From assembly GCA_008931825.1 (NCBI GenBank), contig QXVZ01032888.1, positions 1-64,000 on the forward strand: a DNA stretch of 64,000 nt, read 5' to 3'. Source of the stretch: Phallusia fumigata. Its lineage: Eukaryota > Chordata > Ascidiacea > Phlebobranchia > Ascidiidae. Position numbers and translations under genes: made by a program. Below are positions 1 to 12,200 of the stretch, piece after piece. The notes beneath the pieces were generated by a model. It ran no database searches. It was given only the letters and a program-made list of their open reading frames with translations, and had not been told where the DNA came from. The first letter of the stretch is position 1; each line of letters opens with the position of its first letter.

Positions 1-931
1 CTACTCGACGAATCTCGATACTCAACTCCGCCAATGTAGGAATGTGCTTTTGCGGATTTGAATAAAGTAATGCAAGTTGTTAACAGTGGTTCAAATGTTT
101 TTTGAAAACGAAAGAGGTCTATAGAGTATCTACCAACCCTGGTCTCCATTTACGTAATGTCCTTCGGTGTACGTCACGTTGTGATGTAAGCAGAGAAAGT
201 CTGATCCACCTCCGACATGGGAGTAATGCGATCCCGCAGCATAACCTGGACAAATTCTTTTGACAATCTCTTTTTTTCCAGATTAAACTATAACTAACTT
301 ACCATGGTACACCAAACTCGTTCCAGTCTTTCTTGGACATTCCCTTCGTCCCCACCTCACATAAGTTGTACCTGATTCAAGTGAAAATATGTAATTTGAA
401 ACAATCCACAAGAACAACATGTTACTGTTTGTGTCATAGTGCTTAACAAAATTACCACATTGGCAACATAATTTTAAAAGAATCTATACCGCCTAATTTT
501 TCACCTGTTCCGGATTTCGTTCTCACTGGGGAATCTTCCTCCTGAAGGAAAGAGATTGACATCACTCGACTATAGGTTACGTTTATTGCCACACTTTCTA
601 CTTACCACCGATCTTTTATGGAGAACGTGTTGCCAGTTTTGACCAGTACTTTCTTTAATTCTAGATTCCTTTTCCTCCAATAAACTTTCCAAGCTGCAAA
701 GTATAATATAGTTATTGTTTATAGCCACATTTGGGTTTAAATCGGAACATTAGCGCATGCTGACCGTCTCATGTAAATGATGCCTTGGTGGAGAAAACTT
801 CCAATGCATATTGACACAACCAGAAGCAGAATTGTTCCAAAAATTAGTGGTTTGTTCGAAATCTTACGAACAGGATTCCTGTAGCTTTGTAAACGCATCT
901 TGCTCAACAAAGCACACGAGGAGAATGACAT
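1..931 (-). CDS. Type II membrane protein with short-chain collagen C4-like domain (5' part)
   Basis: Partial gene; it continues past the left edge. Exons on the minus strand: 931-765, 693-606, 541-505, 371-303, 245-138 and 46-1, giving 171 residues in one open frame. I start at the ATG at 931; the open frame extends further upstream without another ATG. Residues about 29-46 form a single hydrophobic segment after a basic stretch, so a type II membrane protein is likely. A short charged stalk follows, then a cysteine/glycine-rich region with TYVRWGRRECP, GYAAGSHYSHVGGG and IGGVEYRDS. This pattern (RWGR..CP, GYAGGSHY.H.G, GVEY) is that of the sponge-type short-chain collagen C4 / spongin-like C-terminal domain found in many marine invertebrates. 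No Gly-X-Y repeat is present. The introns inside the C4-like part are all phase 1. The donor at 137 is weak (GTTGGT). Family assignment is from memory of the motif; substrate and partner are unknown. Confidence 0.65.
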
Positions 932-3900
932 TAAAATTGCAAGCTCCCTGACGGATGCGGCTTTCAAATTTGTGATAGATGATTGTGTGATATCACGATG
1001 TCATTATGTCAATCGATCATGTGACAAAATTTGAATTGAAGTTTCACGTTTGAATTTCGTTTAAAGGTAAAACAAATTTTATACTTTGAGTCGAGACCGC
1101 TTTAATCAATTAGGATTCTAGATCGAAGTTTTTGCCAGACCTAATAAAACAATATTTCTTTATCTTACATACTTAAGCGAACTGTGTTCCAATAGTTTGT
1201 GACTGGGAGATTTTTGACGTCACTGCATCATAAAGTGTATGATGATGTCACTGTGCTATTTATTACGACTTTGAAGTTGCAATTTTTTCAGCTTAGTCAC
1301 TATAAAGTTGCAATGACTTTAACAATCTAATACTACCCTTGGTTTTTATGGCATCCAGATTTTTTTAGATATTTTTGCAGTTTCCCTTTAATGCAGTTTG
1401 GAAGCTGAGGATAAAATCGTGTGTGTGATTAAACTGAAATGAGTCACTAGACATTTTTGATGACGTGATTTGCAGAGCAAACAACAGCTGAAAAGTACTG
1501 GATATTTTTTCCATTACACTGATGTGTTGATTAAAACATTAATCTGATACTGGATTTTTACTTCTTTATATTTAATGCAAAACTGACAGTTTAGTTTCTT
1601 TCACTGCCGACCAACTGAGATTGAAATAAAAAATTATTTATCAACGCTGTGGGGACCTTTCAAAACGCTTGACCAACAAGGCCACCAAAATTACCAAATA
1701 GGCAGCGCGATTGCCTATTGCTCTCAAGGTTGTAAATTCTAATCCTGTCCTGGTCCCTTTATTTTCTCCTCAGTAAGAAATCGGTATTAAATCACCTCAG
1801 TAGAGCTTGATCCAAATTAATATCACAAACTTCCCAAAACTGGTAAAATAAAAAAACGGAATTGCAGTGAGGCAGGCTAACCGTGGAACTTATTGTGAGC
1901 CCTCCAGTTTCAGGCGTTGTTCCACCAGGTAAGGATAAAAATGAAACAACCAAACGAATTTTCCCATAATTTTTTCCACAAGATGTCTCTCAAGTGGCAC
2001 CAGCATATTTTTCCCTTATATTTATCATAAGGGCTGACTACTCTGTCAAACGGTCTGACGCGCTCCAATCGCATTTAGACACAAAAACCTTGATCGGGAT
2101 TGTACTCCGGGGATTGCTCGTTCGAATCTCACCAAACAACATTTTTAGCAAGGAATTAAAAATGTGTAAGGGTTCAGAGCACATCGTGCAAAAGTCATTC
2201 ATATTCACAAAAGCCTTTTTTCTCAACACAGGTTTGTATCAATGTACGCGAGCAACTCGGGCTAGACTTTTAGTCAAATCTATCTGACTTTTTCCAGCCA
2301 AAGAAGTAGCCACGGGGTCAAAGGAGACATTTTATGGAAATGTTTTTGTACGAATATTTAGCTTACCAACCTTACACCGTAAAGTCTATTTTTCAGCATG
2401 TAAGAAAACTACTAAACAATATGGGGCAATAATGCGCGACGGCTGATCAGGTAACGTGGCAGAAGTTACCAGAGCAAAGGAAATAAAAGAGATAAAAAAG
2501 TTTTTTATCACTAAAAACCCCGGCACCAGTGGCGGTTCGGTCTCTTACGTCCGTAGTTGCACTAATCCCCCCAAAAAACAGGCGTTTCGCAATTAGCGGG
2601 GGATCATCGACATCACAAACCAGTTTCCCCAACTGTCACGTGACCGCATTTCGCGGTTTTCGACGTCACGGACAAGCGCTCATTTAAACCTCACCAGCTC
2701 AACAAGCGATGAAGAATGTCGCTGCCAACTTATTACCTGGCGCTAAAAGCCTCGATTTAATGTCAATTGGCGAAGGGCGGCTCACCGCGACTCGGCCAAT
2801 TGTGTCGCGATGTTTTGATTGGCGCGCGACACGCCATGGCGCATGAAAGACGCCTCGACGAAGGCGAAAGGTCCCGATTTGCCCGCTATGTAAACTTTGA
2901 CTTTCCCGACGCCTGTACCTAGTCAACCCGTCACATAATCGCTGAATGTTTTGTGTTTTTTGCGCTGGTATATCGATCAGACTCCAATCACATTGTACTT
3001 GTACGACCACAATCAAAATTACAAACACGTGCGGTTTTCATGAATAATAATGACAACTTAATATTATTGGGTCTACTTCAGTATATTTTAATAAGAGACT
3101 AAAGACACCCATACGTTGAACTCCATATAGTTGGCTGAATTTAAGTCAGATATTCACCAATATATTTTACCATTTTTAGGGGACGTTTTGTATTTATGTA
3201 TTTATTGTCAGATTTTGCTTAGAGGTTCTCGATATAACCGGTTGCATTTCGGTACAGTTAGTGAAAAAAACTCTCGTTTGCTAAACATATTTTAATTATT
3301 TTAACCTGTAGTCCGAAGGTCGACAAAAAGTCTTTAATCATTAGAAAAGCCTATTACAATAACTCTATGAAGATGACTCACAAAGAAACATCCAGATAAC
3401 TATTTCGGTTCGGTTTTGGTCGACATGTTTTTCTTTCACTGTGACATGTTTCAGATGCCCCTTAAAAGGTCACAAAGTGCACCATGTTACGATTGGTCCA
3501 CAGTAACCCGCCCCATTCATCAGACGTCTCAATCATTCAACAACAAAGTATTCTGTGTTCAAACTACATGCACGGAAACCAGGTCAAAGTATATAAAAAT
3601 AGCACCTTTAGTAGCATTGATTGTATATTTTTTACTCATACAATGTAAAAGTCCATATTTGGTCTATCACGCTTTCGTATGTTGCTGGAACGCGGGTAAC
3701 GGTTAGTTAGAGATGAAGGTCCGACGTCGGCAAAATCATTTATCATCGGTATATCACGGTTCTGAAACATCTTGCTGTCAAAGGTGTGGCTTTAACTTCG
3801 TGACACATGTCGGAGGAGTTACAAAATATGATTATGCGCGAACATGGAATTTTTTGTTTGGTTATTTGATGTAGCCGAATGAACTCGGGTGTAACGTTTC

Positions 3901-6250
3901 TTATCACGATTCGAAATCAGCCACGGTATTTTGAGTTGTAAAATATCAAATTAATTTTAAAGCGAAACGACCAAAATATAACTGGCAAAATTTACGACCA
4001 GATCGCAATTACGAGTATTCTCTTTCTAAACGTGAACAAATTTTGGTTGCCTCAATGCTTTACAGCCAACGTGTCACTAACAAAACACATTCCAACCGGT
4101 AGCTTACGTCGGTTTCCTATAAGTAACTAGCACAACTCTTTTACAGCTGGTATAAGGTGCATTCCAAATTTGCGGACTAAGTTTATCGTTTGGCACTAAA
4201 TGTAGATCCATATAAATGTCCTAAATCAAAAACATAGCAAATCGTTAACGAATTACATTAATGTTTTGTCACAACTTGCCTAGGTGCGACCTAGGTCCTA
4301 AATAGTTATTTTTTAATAACAGTACAATATTTACGTGAATGTAGGCTATATTTGGTCCTTCAGTGTAAAACATTATTATTTTCCACTAGTTCTCTTTGAT
4401 TTTTGCCGCAGACTCCATCGCTTTCTATTCCGTTCGGGCAAGATTTTAATTTCGGATTAGCAAAGGAAGCAATTATATAAATATTGATGCCCGGCACGCG
4501 CTTTGCCTTTGCGCGAAAGCTGTTGTTATCGAACAAATGAAAACGACCCAATCTCTGGTTGTTTCTCGCGTTTGAGGTTCAGTGTTCCGTGAAGGGGCGC
4601 ACCCCCTAAACCCACCCCTTTCCCCAATCGCGGCGGCAATCAGGAAAAAGGTCGACGAATTTTTTTCCTTCGCGCGATTCAGGAAATGAACGACGAGTCT
4701 TTGGCATTTGAGATCGATGGGTTTTTTGGATGAAATTTTTCGTTGAGGTTGTTTTTCGACAAAGCAATTCTGAAGCATTTTGGCTGTAAAAGTGCGCTAG
4801 AAAAGGTCAAGGTGTGGTAAAATGCGGTGTAACTTTTGCTGCAGTAAAAGCTAATGCAAAAACGACTAATATGTTGATTACTGAAGCTAAATGTTCTTTT
4901 TTTTGTCCTGTGCGTGCTAGAGATTTAAAAATTTGTGCGAGTTATAAACAAAGGTTAGATGAATAAAAGCAGATTTTATATTATTGGAAGGCAGTTGATT
5001 TCGACAGACAAAAGGTAAAGTGTGATTACTTTATTTGGAACAACACAACAGTTTGATTACTTGCATCAGTAAAAAACGTTTTTGAAAGAAACATACGCTG
5101 ATTACAGCAATTTTAGCAATTTCATGGTGTGACAGAAGATTTTGTCCGATTGTCCGTTCTACTATTTGTCAAATTGTTGACAAATCTTTTGCTCTGACTC
5201 TCCTCGGAGTTTTCCAAATTCCACCCTGGATGGTTGGCATGTAGTTTTATCCCTTAATTTTTACTTCTACAGTGCTTTGTTTTTATAGTGCTTTCTATAA
5301 AAGGTTTTTATAGAATTTCGAGGTATTGAGAAGTGACCTTAGCTTGTCATCGCGCCAAAGATGCACGGTGGGTGGAAGTTGACATCTATCCTCAGTTTAA
5401 TAACGTTCGCTTATTTCTATTCTGTCTTTACCTCACCGCCATGTCACTAGCAAGAAAACACTAAAATTCTTTGTATATCTTTTATGCACCTGCTGCTTAA
5501 AAGAAATAAAAATGCGTGAAATGGATTCGCTTTAATTGTAATGTAGCAGTTTTCAACTTTAACGGACCACAGGCCATTGTGTTGACAGAACACTTTTTAT
5601 TTTAACGCAAGTCTCTGAATTTTTACTTCACATATTTAACATAGATTTACTACGAGTTTCCCTTTAAGCAAATATTATTTGTTGTGTAAAGAACATTACG
5701 TTGCACTAGGCCTGCACAAAATACGCCCGGCTAGATGTTTAAAGCCTATTTTACACCAAGACTTGGTTACATTTTGTTTCGCGGGCATGCGTTCGATATG
5801 TAGTGTAATAAAACTGTTTGATTTATTACTTCAATTTAAAAAATGTAAACATGTAAAGTTTATTTAAATACGGCGATATCCAACTTTTCATTATTTAAGT
5901 AATAATCAATAAAATTTGAGTCATTTTTACACGGTTACATTACATAAAAATTACAACTACCTTGTGTGCAGCCCGCGAAAAATGTTTTTTTTCTGTTGTA
6001 GCTTTTGTGTTGCTGTTTACAAATGTGCAGGCCTGTGTTAAACTTATACAACTCCATACGGGTCATCAAATATGCCATTTGGGCCATGCTGAGAGCCCTT
6101 GCTCTAATGGATGCCACGTTTGTGCAAAAAAAAAACGTTTTTCCAAAATAATCTGAAACAATTTTCTTTCACACTTCGCGAACCGTATGATTTCACTTAA
6201 CGGGGACAAAGCGGGTGAAGTTAAGCGTGACGGAGGTTTGTTATTTTCAG
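932..6250. other. Gene-poor interval with scattered repeats
   Basis: No coding exon here could be supported by splice sites plus conserved protein sequence. It contains a SINE at about 1690-1950, CRE-like TGACGTCA-type sites (near 1215 and 2665), and a GC-richer patch at about 2620-2910 and another near 4490-4640. Either patch could be a promoter or upstream exon of the kinase gene, but nothing in the sequence proves it. Confidence 0.5.
1690..1950 (+). mobile_element. tRNA-derived SINE, family A, degraded copy
   Basis: Resembles the copy at 25118-25600. Shared parts in order: a degraded tRNA-like head (ctcaaggttgtaaattctaa), ctcagtaagaaa, a tttgatcc/gaccc-aaatta stretch, caactttcaaaa-like sequence, aaacggaattgcagtga, and the tail aggcgttgttccaccagg followed by gataaaaat. 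The head is more diverged than in the other copies. Confidence 0.6.
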
Positions 6251-6270
6251 GTCAAAAAATCGTCTCTCCC
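6251..6270 (+). promoter_or_regulatory. Splice acceptor and short leader of the kinase mRNA
   Basis: A strong acceptor (ttgttattttcag) ends at 6250, only 20 bases before the start ATG. No matching donor was recognised nearby. It is either the end of a 5' UTR intron or a spliced-leader trans-splice site, a mode known in Ciona. Confidence 0.5.
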
Positions 6271-9200
6271 ATGGCCGGACCGCTCAACTTGGCCTTCGCG
6301 GTTTTCGCCCTGCTCATCGGATTGACCCGTCAGCAGAACTGTCAACCGCGTAAGTTGCCATGTGACATCATATCACCTCTTTGACGTCACTTCACGGCGT
6401 CTTGTGGCGAGACAAAACGCAACAAACATTGGTGTTTGGGGTGAAGTCTACCGTACAAGGGAGAAATGTAATGCGAGTCGCAATGACAAAGGACTGACAG
6501 AAAAAGGAGAATTTTGTGATTGACAACAGCTTGGATCGTTAAAACCTGAAATTAAATCTTCAAACGAATGAGGCATCGAAACTTTGGTTGCTTAAAAACA
6601 ATTGCTTGATACACAAATTATGCCATAATAATATGCCAATAATGGTAACAGTAACTGTTCACGTATAGCCTAACAGCTCTTCTCAAACGTTTCAAAATTA
6701 TTTGCACATGGGGTTTTTCGATTTCTCGCGGTCCACTAAAGGTTTAGCTTAAATTAACTTCTCTTGGCAACTTCACACCAGCAACGCTTGGGTGTGCCAC
6801 AGTCGCATTCACAAAGCAGCGGAGGTGCCATCAACGCTGCACATGAAACGTACATCCGGAATATATCAGTAGTCACTTGGAGAAAGACTAAATACGTTGC
6901 ATGGACCGCCTAACATCGCCTTACAACCCCTAGGGGACCGCGGACCCCACTTCGAGAACCACTTGTTTAGGGAAGAATAATCTCAAAAATTGAAGGCAGC
7001 CTGGTACATGAAGGTAAAATATGCTGTGAAAGTGTTTATATTTCAGTTTCCATTCGAGGGACCGATGTGTCGAACCTCAATTTAACAAGCCAAGTCGTTT
7101 TCGAAACCGACGTGAATATTTCTCTTCACGTCACGATATCGTGGGACCTTGAAAACACAGACAGTAAGTTGGATCTGCCAAACTGTAGTTTCAGTTCAAG
7201 CTATAAATCATGGTGTAGTAGTTTTGTAGCATCTGTTTTTGCTCCATTTTTTGAGGTTAGGTTTGTTGATGTTTTTTTTTCAGATGTCACTTTGGACGGA
7301 ACTTTGATTCGAATCCGTGATTCTTCGGAGAATATCATCAGGGGATTTTGCGATCTTGGCAGGTTAGGTTTTATCTACGGGGAAAGGTTTACGAAGATCG
7401 TAGACCTAATATGTGTTTCATTTGTGTGGGTATAGGGCCAGTGGTTCTAATCTTGTCAGTAATTATAGTAACATGTGGGTAACGACTGGGTAGCTGGTAG
7501 ATAATTAGCTGAACCTGTTAACTGAAAACATACTGTTTTATATCAAGAATCGCAGAACCAGCAAAATCGAAATGTTAAATTTTGGTAAATTGTGGGTGAT
7601 GGAAATTTGTTCTGAACAGAAACGGATATTGCGAGGGGAAATGTTTAGGAACCGCAGGCTTTGCATGCAAAATTTATGAACGTAACAAGGATTTTGCATC
7701 AATGGCTTTAATATATTTTCACAACGAAATTCGCCCACTGATCAATCTATTTCTTTTTCTGCAGGACAGCTTTTTGGGTAACAGCAAACAGCAGTTTTTG
7801 TGCGGGCCTCGCGAAATCGAATTGCTCCTCAGCTACTCCGGCAAACGACGTGTGCGTCTGTAATTTGGATTTATGTCCTGACAGGGCGGACGAATGTCGT
7901 CGTGGAAGATCTGTTGCGCAATCTCTTGAAGACGGATTTTTTTCACTGATGCCCGTGAGTATACAAACCGCTTAAATTGGTCGCTTTCAGGTTGTGCGGG
8001 TAAAAACGTTAATAACAGTGGCAAGATTCTTTTATTATGCTTTTCTATATGCTAGAGGTATTTTACGCCAGAGCAGTTTGCGATCGAACCCGAATTTCGA
8101 ACAGCCGCTTGTTTTACACCTGACCTCTAATCGCCGGTTTTTGTTGTTTTATCTATACGTCCCTCGCACCTGGTTTCATTTGATTTCATTCCGTTAACTT
8201 ATGACGTCACTAACTGCGTCACGTTTTTCTTTTTTCCTCACTTGTGTATATAACGCACGGCTATGAGCTTCTCGTCATTATGCACTGATGTTGACAACTG
8301 CGACTGATAAAACGTCTGCAACAAAATGTATTCACTTTATACAAGTTTATGCAAGTGCAGTTATGTTTTTAATTGAGCCACAATACAAGAAATTATAAGC
8401 CTATAATTTTTTCACATGCACATTAAAGTATGTGCAAAAATATTTATTCCGTGTGATGACGCTATGGGTACTCTAACAAAACATATTTACAACCATTTTA
8501 CTGAACATCATTGTCAAAAAGTACAAGAAAAAAAGCCGCACACATACATAAATGCACCGCCGTATGCGTCTCACATGTTGTGGTTTGCCCTAATCCAGCT
8601 GTTCTTTGTGTCGAAAATCAGTTAAAGTTGCCCAGGGCTGATTGGGTGTTGGAAGAAAGGATTGGTGACACAAGGTGTTGCAGAGCAATGACTAAGTACT
8701 TTTCATCGGCGATGTTATTTACAGGGCGTTAGCAACGTCACGTTCGTGGGAGACTTCGAAACGACATACGACGCCACAATTCGTCCGTACTCCGGGTAAG
8801 GTATCGATTGCTAACAGGACTCCAACCATATCAGAAAAATCTAAAAATCGCAACAATGTAGTAACGTTGTTGAAACCGTCTCATTTTATCGCAAAACTGG
8901 TAAAAATGATGACATCGCATTAAAACTGGCCGGATTTTTTTGTAAACTGTGCCTTGTATTCCTTCGAAGCCATATTTCAGCCACTTGCACTCAGCGCCGG
9001 ATTTAAGTACAAGCTAAGAAAGCTCTAGCTTTGGGCCTCATAACCTGTAGGGGGATTTAAAATATCCTAGAATATAATATATTCTTCTCAATATGCTGTC
9101 TTCACATTCTGGTGCCATTGGAGGCAATTTCACGAGAGAAGGCCCAGGATTGTTGATATTGCTTCAAGGCCACACTAAGTCTAAATGCAGCACTGCCAGT

Positions 9201-12200
9201 CTTATCTTTTTTACTGCCTGTGGCTTATCTAACGCCCACAACTTCTTCGTCGTTTTCGCAACCTGCAGTGACGCGCATCTCTAACGAGTCAGTGTTGCTA
9301 TCAGCTCTGTTTGCAATTGAACAACTGTATAAGCTTTAGCTGTCTTTTTCACTCATATTTAACGTCTATTTTATACGTACACTTATTTTTATTCACACTT
9401 TACATTTTTTCTTCTTGCAGATGCCGACGATGCTTTTATCGATACTCATACTCATATATTGAGTCAAATACACATAGCTTCACAATATTAGTGATGACCA
9501 CTTGATATAGGGGTTTTCTAAATCATATTTTGATATATCGGCATAAGTCACTTCGGATGTTTTGGATTATGTTGAATGTCGCTAAGTGGACTGTTTCTAT
9601 GCAGGATTGGCACCAATACCTTTATTCCCTTTATGGTAGCTGGAACGACCTCTGATTGCATGCGGCCAGTGCTACAGGATCTTGCTGTAAACGAAACTTT
9701 TGCAGCGAAGCTATGTTGTGGTGAGTCGAAAACCGTAAAAAAGTTTGTTGTTTTCGTTGCACGACGTCAGCTTACGACTTCCAGTTAAACGAAAACAGCG
9801 CCCTAAAAAAGTCAACAATATAATTTATGTGACTGTTTGCCTTTTTTGCAAGTTTGCATTTTTTCGTTTTTGGCGATTTAATATGTTGCTTTTTGGCGAT
9901 AATAATGAAACTTTGCTTTGGTCGCAGCAAAGACCTTGAGCTTCAAACACATATCTTTGAAATAAAGATACTTTACCAAAAAACTTTTAAATTCCACATT
10001 GATTATCACCGAGAAATAACATCGAAAGTCTTTTTTTTGTTTCTATGGATGTACATGGCCCCAAAAATCTGTCCCAAATTTCCGACGGTCCCGGAATCTT
10101 CCAACATTTCGACCGGATGTTATGTCACATTTTTTAGCCAAAGTGTTATTGCAAAGTTTATCCCGCTTATGACATTGTTTACTAAAAAATTCTGACCGTC
10201 TGTAGAAACGTTAAACCTTGATTTTATTATTTCACTTTTTCGTACTACATAACGTTATAAAGCTGTACAACTATTATGGCTTGTTGATTGCTATGATTTT
10301 TTTCATCGAGTGAAATAAATCAACGTCCCAAATTTGTACTGATTTTTACGATTTTTTTAAGGTGCTGTCCTTACGGTCCCTAACTCGAAAGGTTGAAAAT
10401 CATTGCGGATAATGTTAGGGAATGGAAAATTGCTATAAATTAATGACCAGTGTTTGAAAAATCAATTTTCTGTTCCCTTTTAGGAGCGGGTCAATCGTTT
10501 CGGACCCCCAGAAACGTCACTGTGTTCGATTTTGTTCCGGATCTCCGCACAGAAACCGTCAATGCCTCGGTCACGTGGTTAGACCCGACTGAGGAAGGAA
10601 AACTGTTTTCTAATGCTGTAGCTCAACTTGTTAGCGATAACACAGTTGAAGTTGTGGGAACGGTGAGATTTTTGAACAATTAGATATTGCCGTTGATTCT
10701 ATTTGAATAAGATACTGGCGATGCCTGAATTTTGGCGAAATACGAGTGTCCTTCAGTAAAAGTAAAAAGGACGAATAACTTGCATGTCAAAGGTTGAAAT
10801 TTCAATTTACAACAGATTTGTTTACAACAGATTTGTTTACAAATGCTGGGACAAGTGACCTATAAAGTATGATTTGAGTAAGCTGGACATTACAATGAGC
10901 CTATCCGGTTGGATAAAAGAGTTTTTTTAGGGTATTTTGGGTACAAGTAAAAGTAACCTGTCATAACAAAACACACACGCAAAAAACAGTTTTTTTCTGA
11001 ACATTAGTATTCGCTCTGTACGTAAACTATGCAATGTGTGTTTGTAACATTAACGTCAAACATCAAGTTATCACAATTTTTGCGTTCGTTTCTTGTCACA
11101 ACAGCCAGCAGTGCCATTCATTTTACCTGCCGACGACCCTTTTGCGACACCTTGTGATAACTCAACGGCCTATACCAGCACCTTGGTGGGTTTGCAGATC
11201 GGGAAAAGATACATACTTCAGATACAAGTTAATTACACGAACGAACACGCCCAGTGCGGTGGAAATGTTAGGAACTGTCGAGCCGAAATTCAATTCTTCG
11301 TTGGAGGTTTGTTGTGGCGTCGATTCTGTGCATTGTACCACTTTGAAAGAGTGTTTTAGGTTTGTAAATCTTTTTGTTTCAAGGATGTATAAACTACGAT
11401 GAAATTCGAACCTCGGAAAATGGCCGCACTGATTGTCGAAAACGTTTGCAATACAAATCATTTACTGTATACAAGTTCTCTGACAGTTATTTGTTTGATT
11501 AATTAAACTACTACGTGTCCCTAGAAAGGAACTGTATGAAATTTTCCCTACTGTGAAAGTCCTAAGTATATTACTGACAAACTTTTAAACTACATTTTTT
11601 ATTTTGTGATGCAGATCTGGACCTGTGCCAGTACAACTTATGTGACGCAAACGCCAATTGCTTCGACGGTCTCAACTCCTTCGACGTAAACTGCACTTGT
11701 TCTGTAGGGTATGAGGGAAATGGTGTAAACAACATAACAGGTAGGTGACTATTAGTTGCGGAAAACTGTTGTAAAGTAATGCTGTTTACCTTTACGTTCA
11801 ACTTAAAGTAGGATTTAGAGAATGAAAAAGTTCATGCAGATAAAATATCAAAGGCAAATATAAGCACATTAGAACAAACCAGTCAAGCAAACCGTTTCTG
11901 ACCCAGAATAGCAATCAAAATAATCAGATTTTTACACGTGTTTGTGTATGTGCCTTAAAGAGTTAAGGAAAGTTGCATTATTTGCCATTCCTTTCATACG
12001 TGTCTGTAATGATCTTTCTAGGTTACAAATAAACCTAGAAAATTTCTGACCCTGAAAAGTCATCAGAATAGTCAAATTTTCAGAAGTGTTTTTCTTATTC
12101 TTGTAACCCACCGTACAGCATCAGGTGGATGCAGCGACCAGAACTTTTGCTTTCCTGATACAAACCCCTGTGTTCCGGAGGCCAACTGCACTGACAACGT

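Noticed and set aside
5962-6156. Frame resembling a short secreted cysteine-rich peptide
   Set aside because: It opens with TTG, not ATG, and the hydrophobic start depends on that. A spliced exon cannot be excluded but is unsupported.
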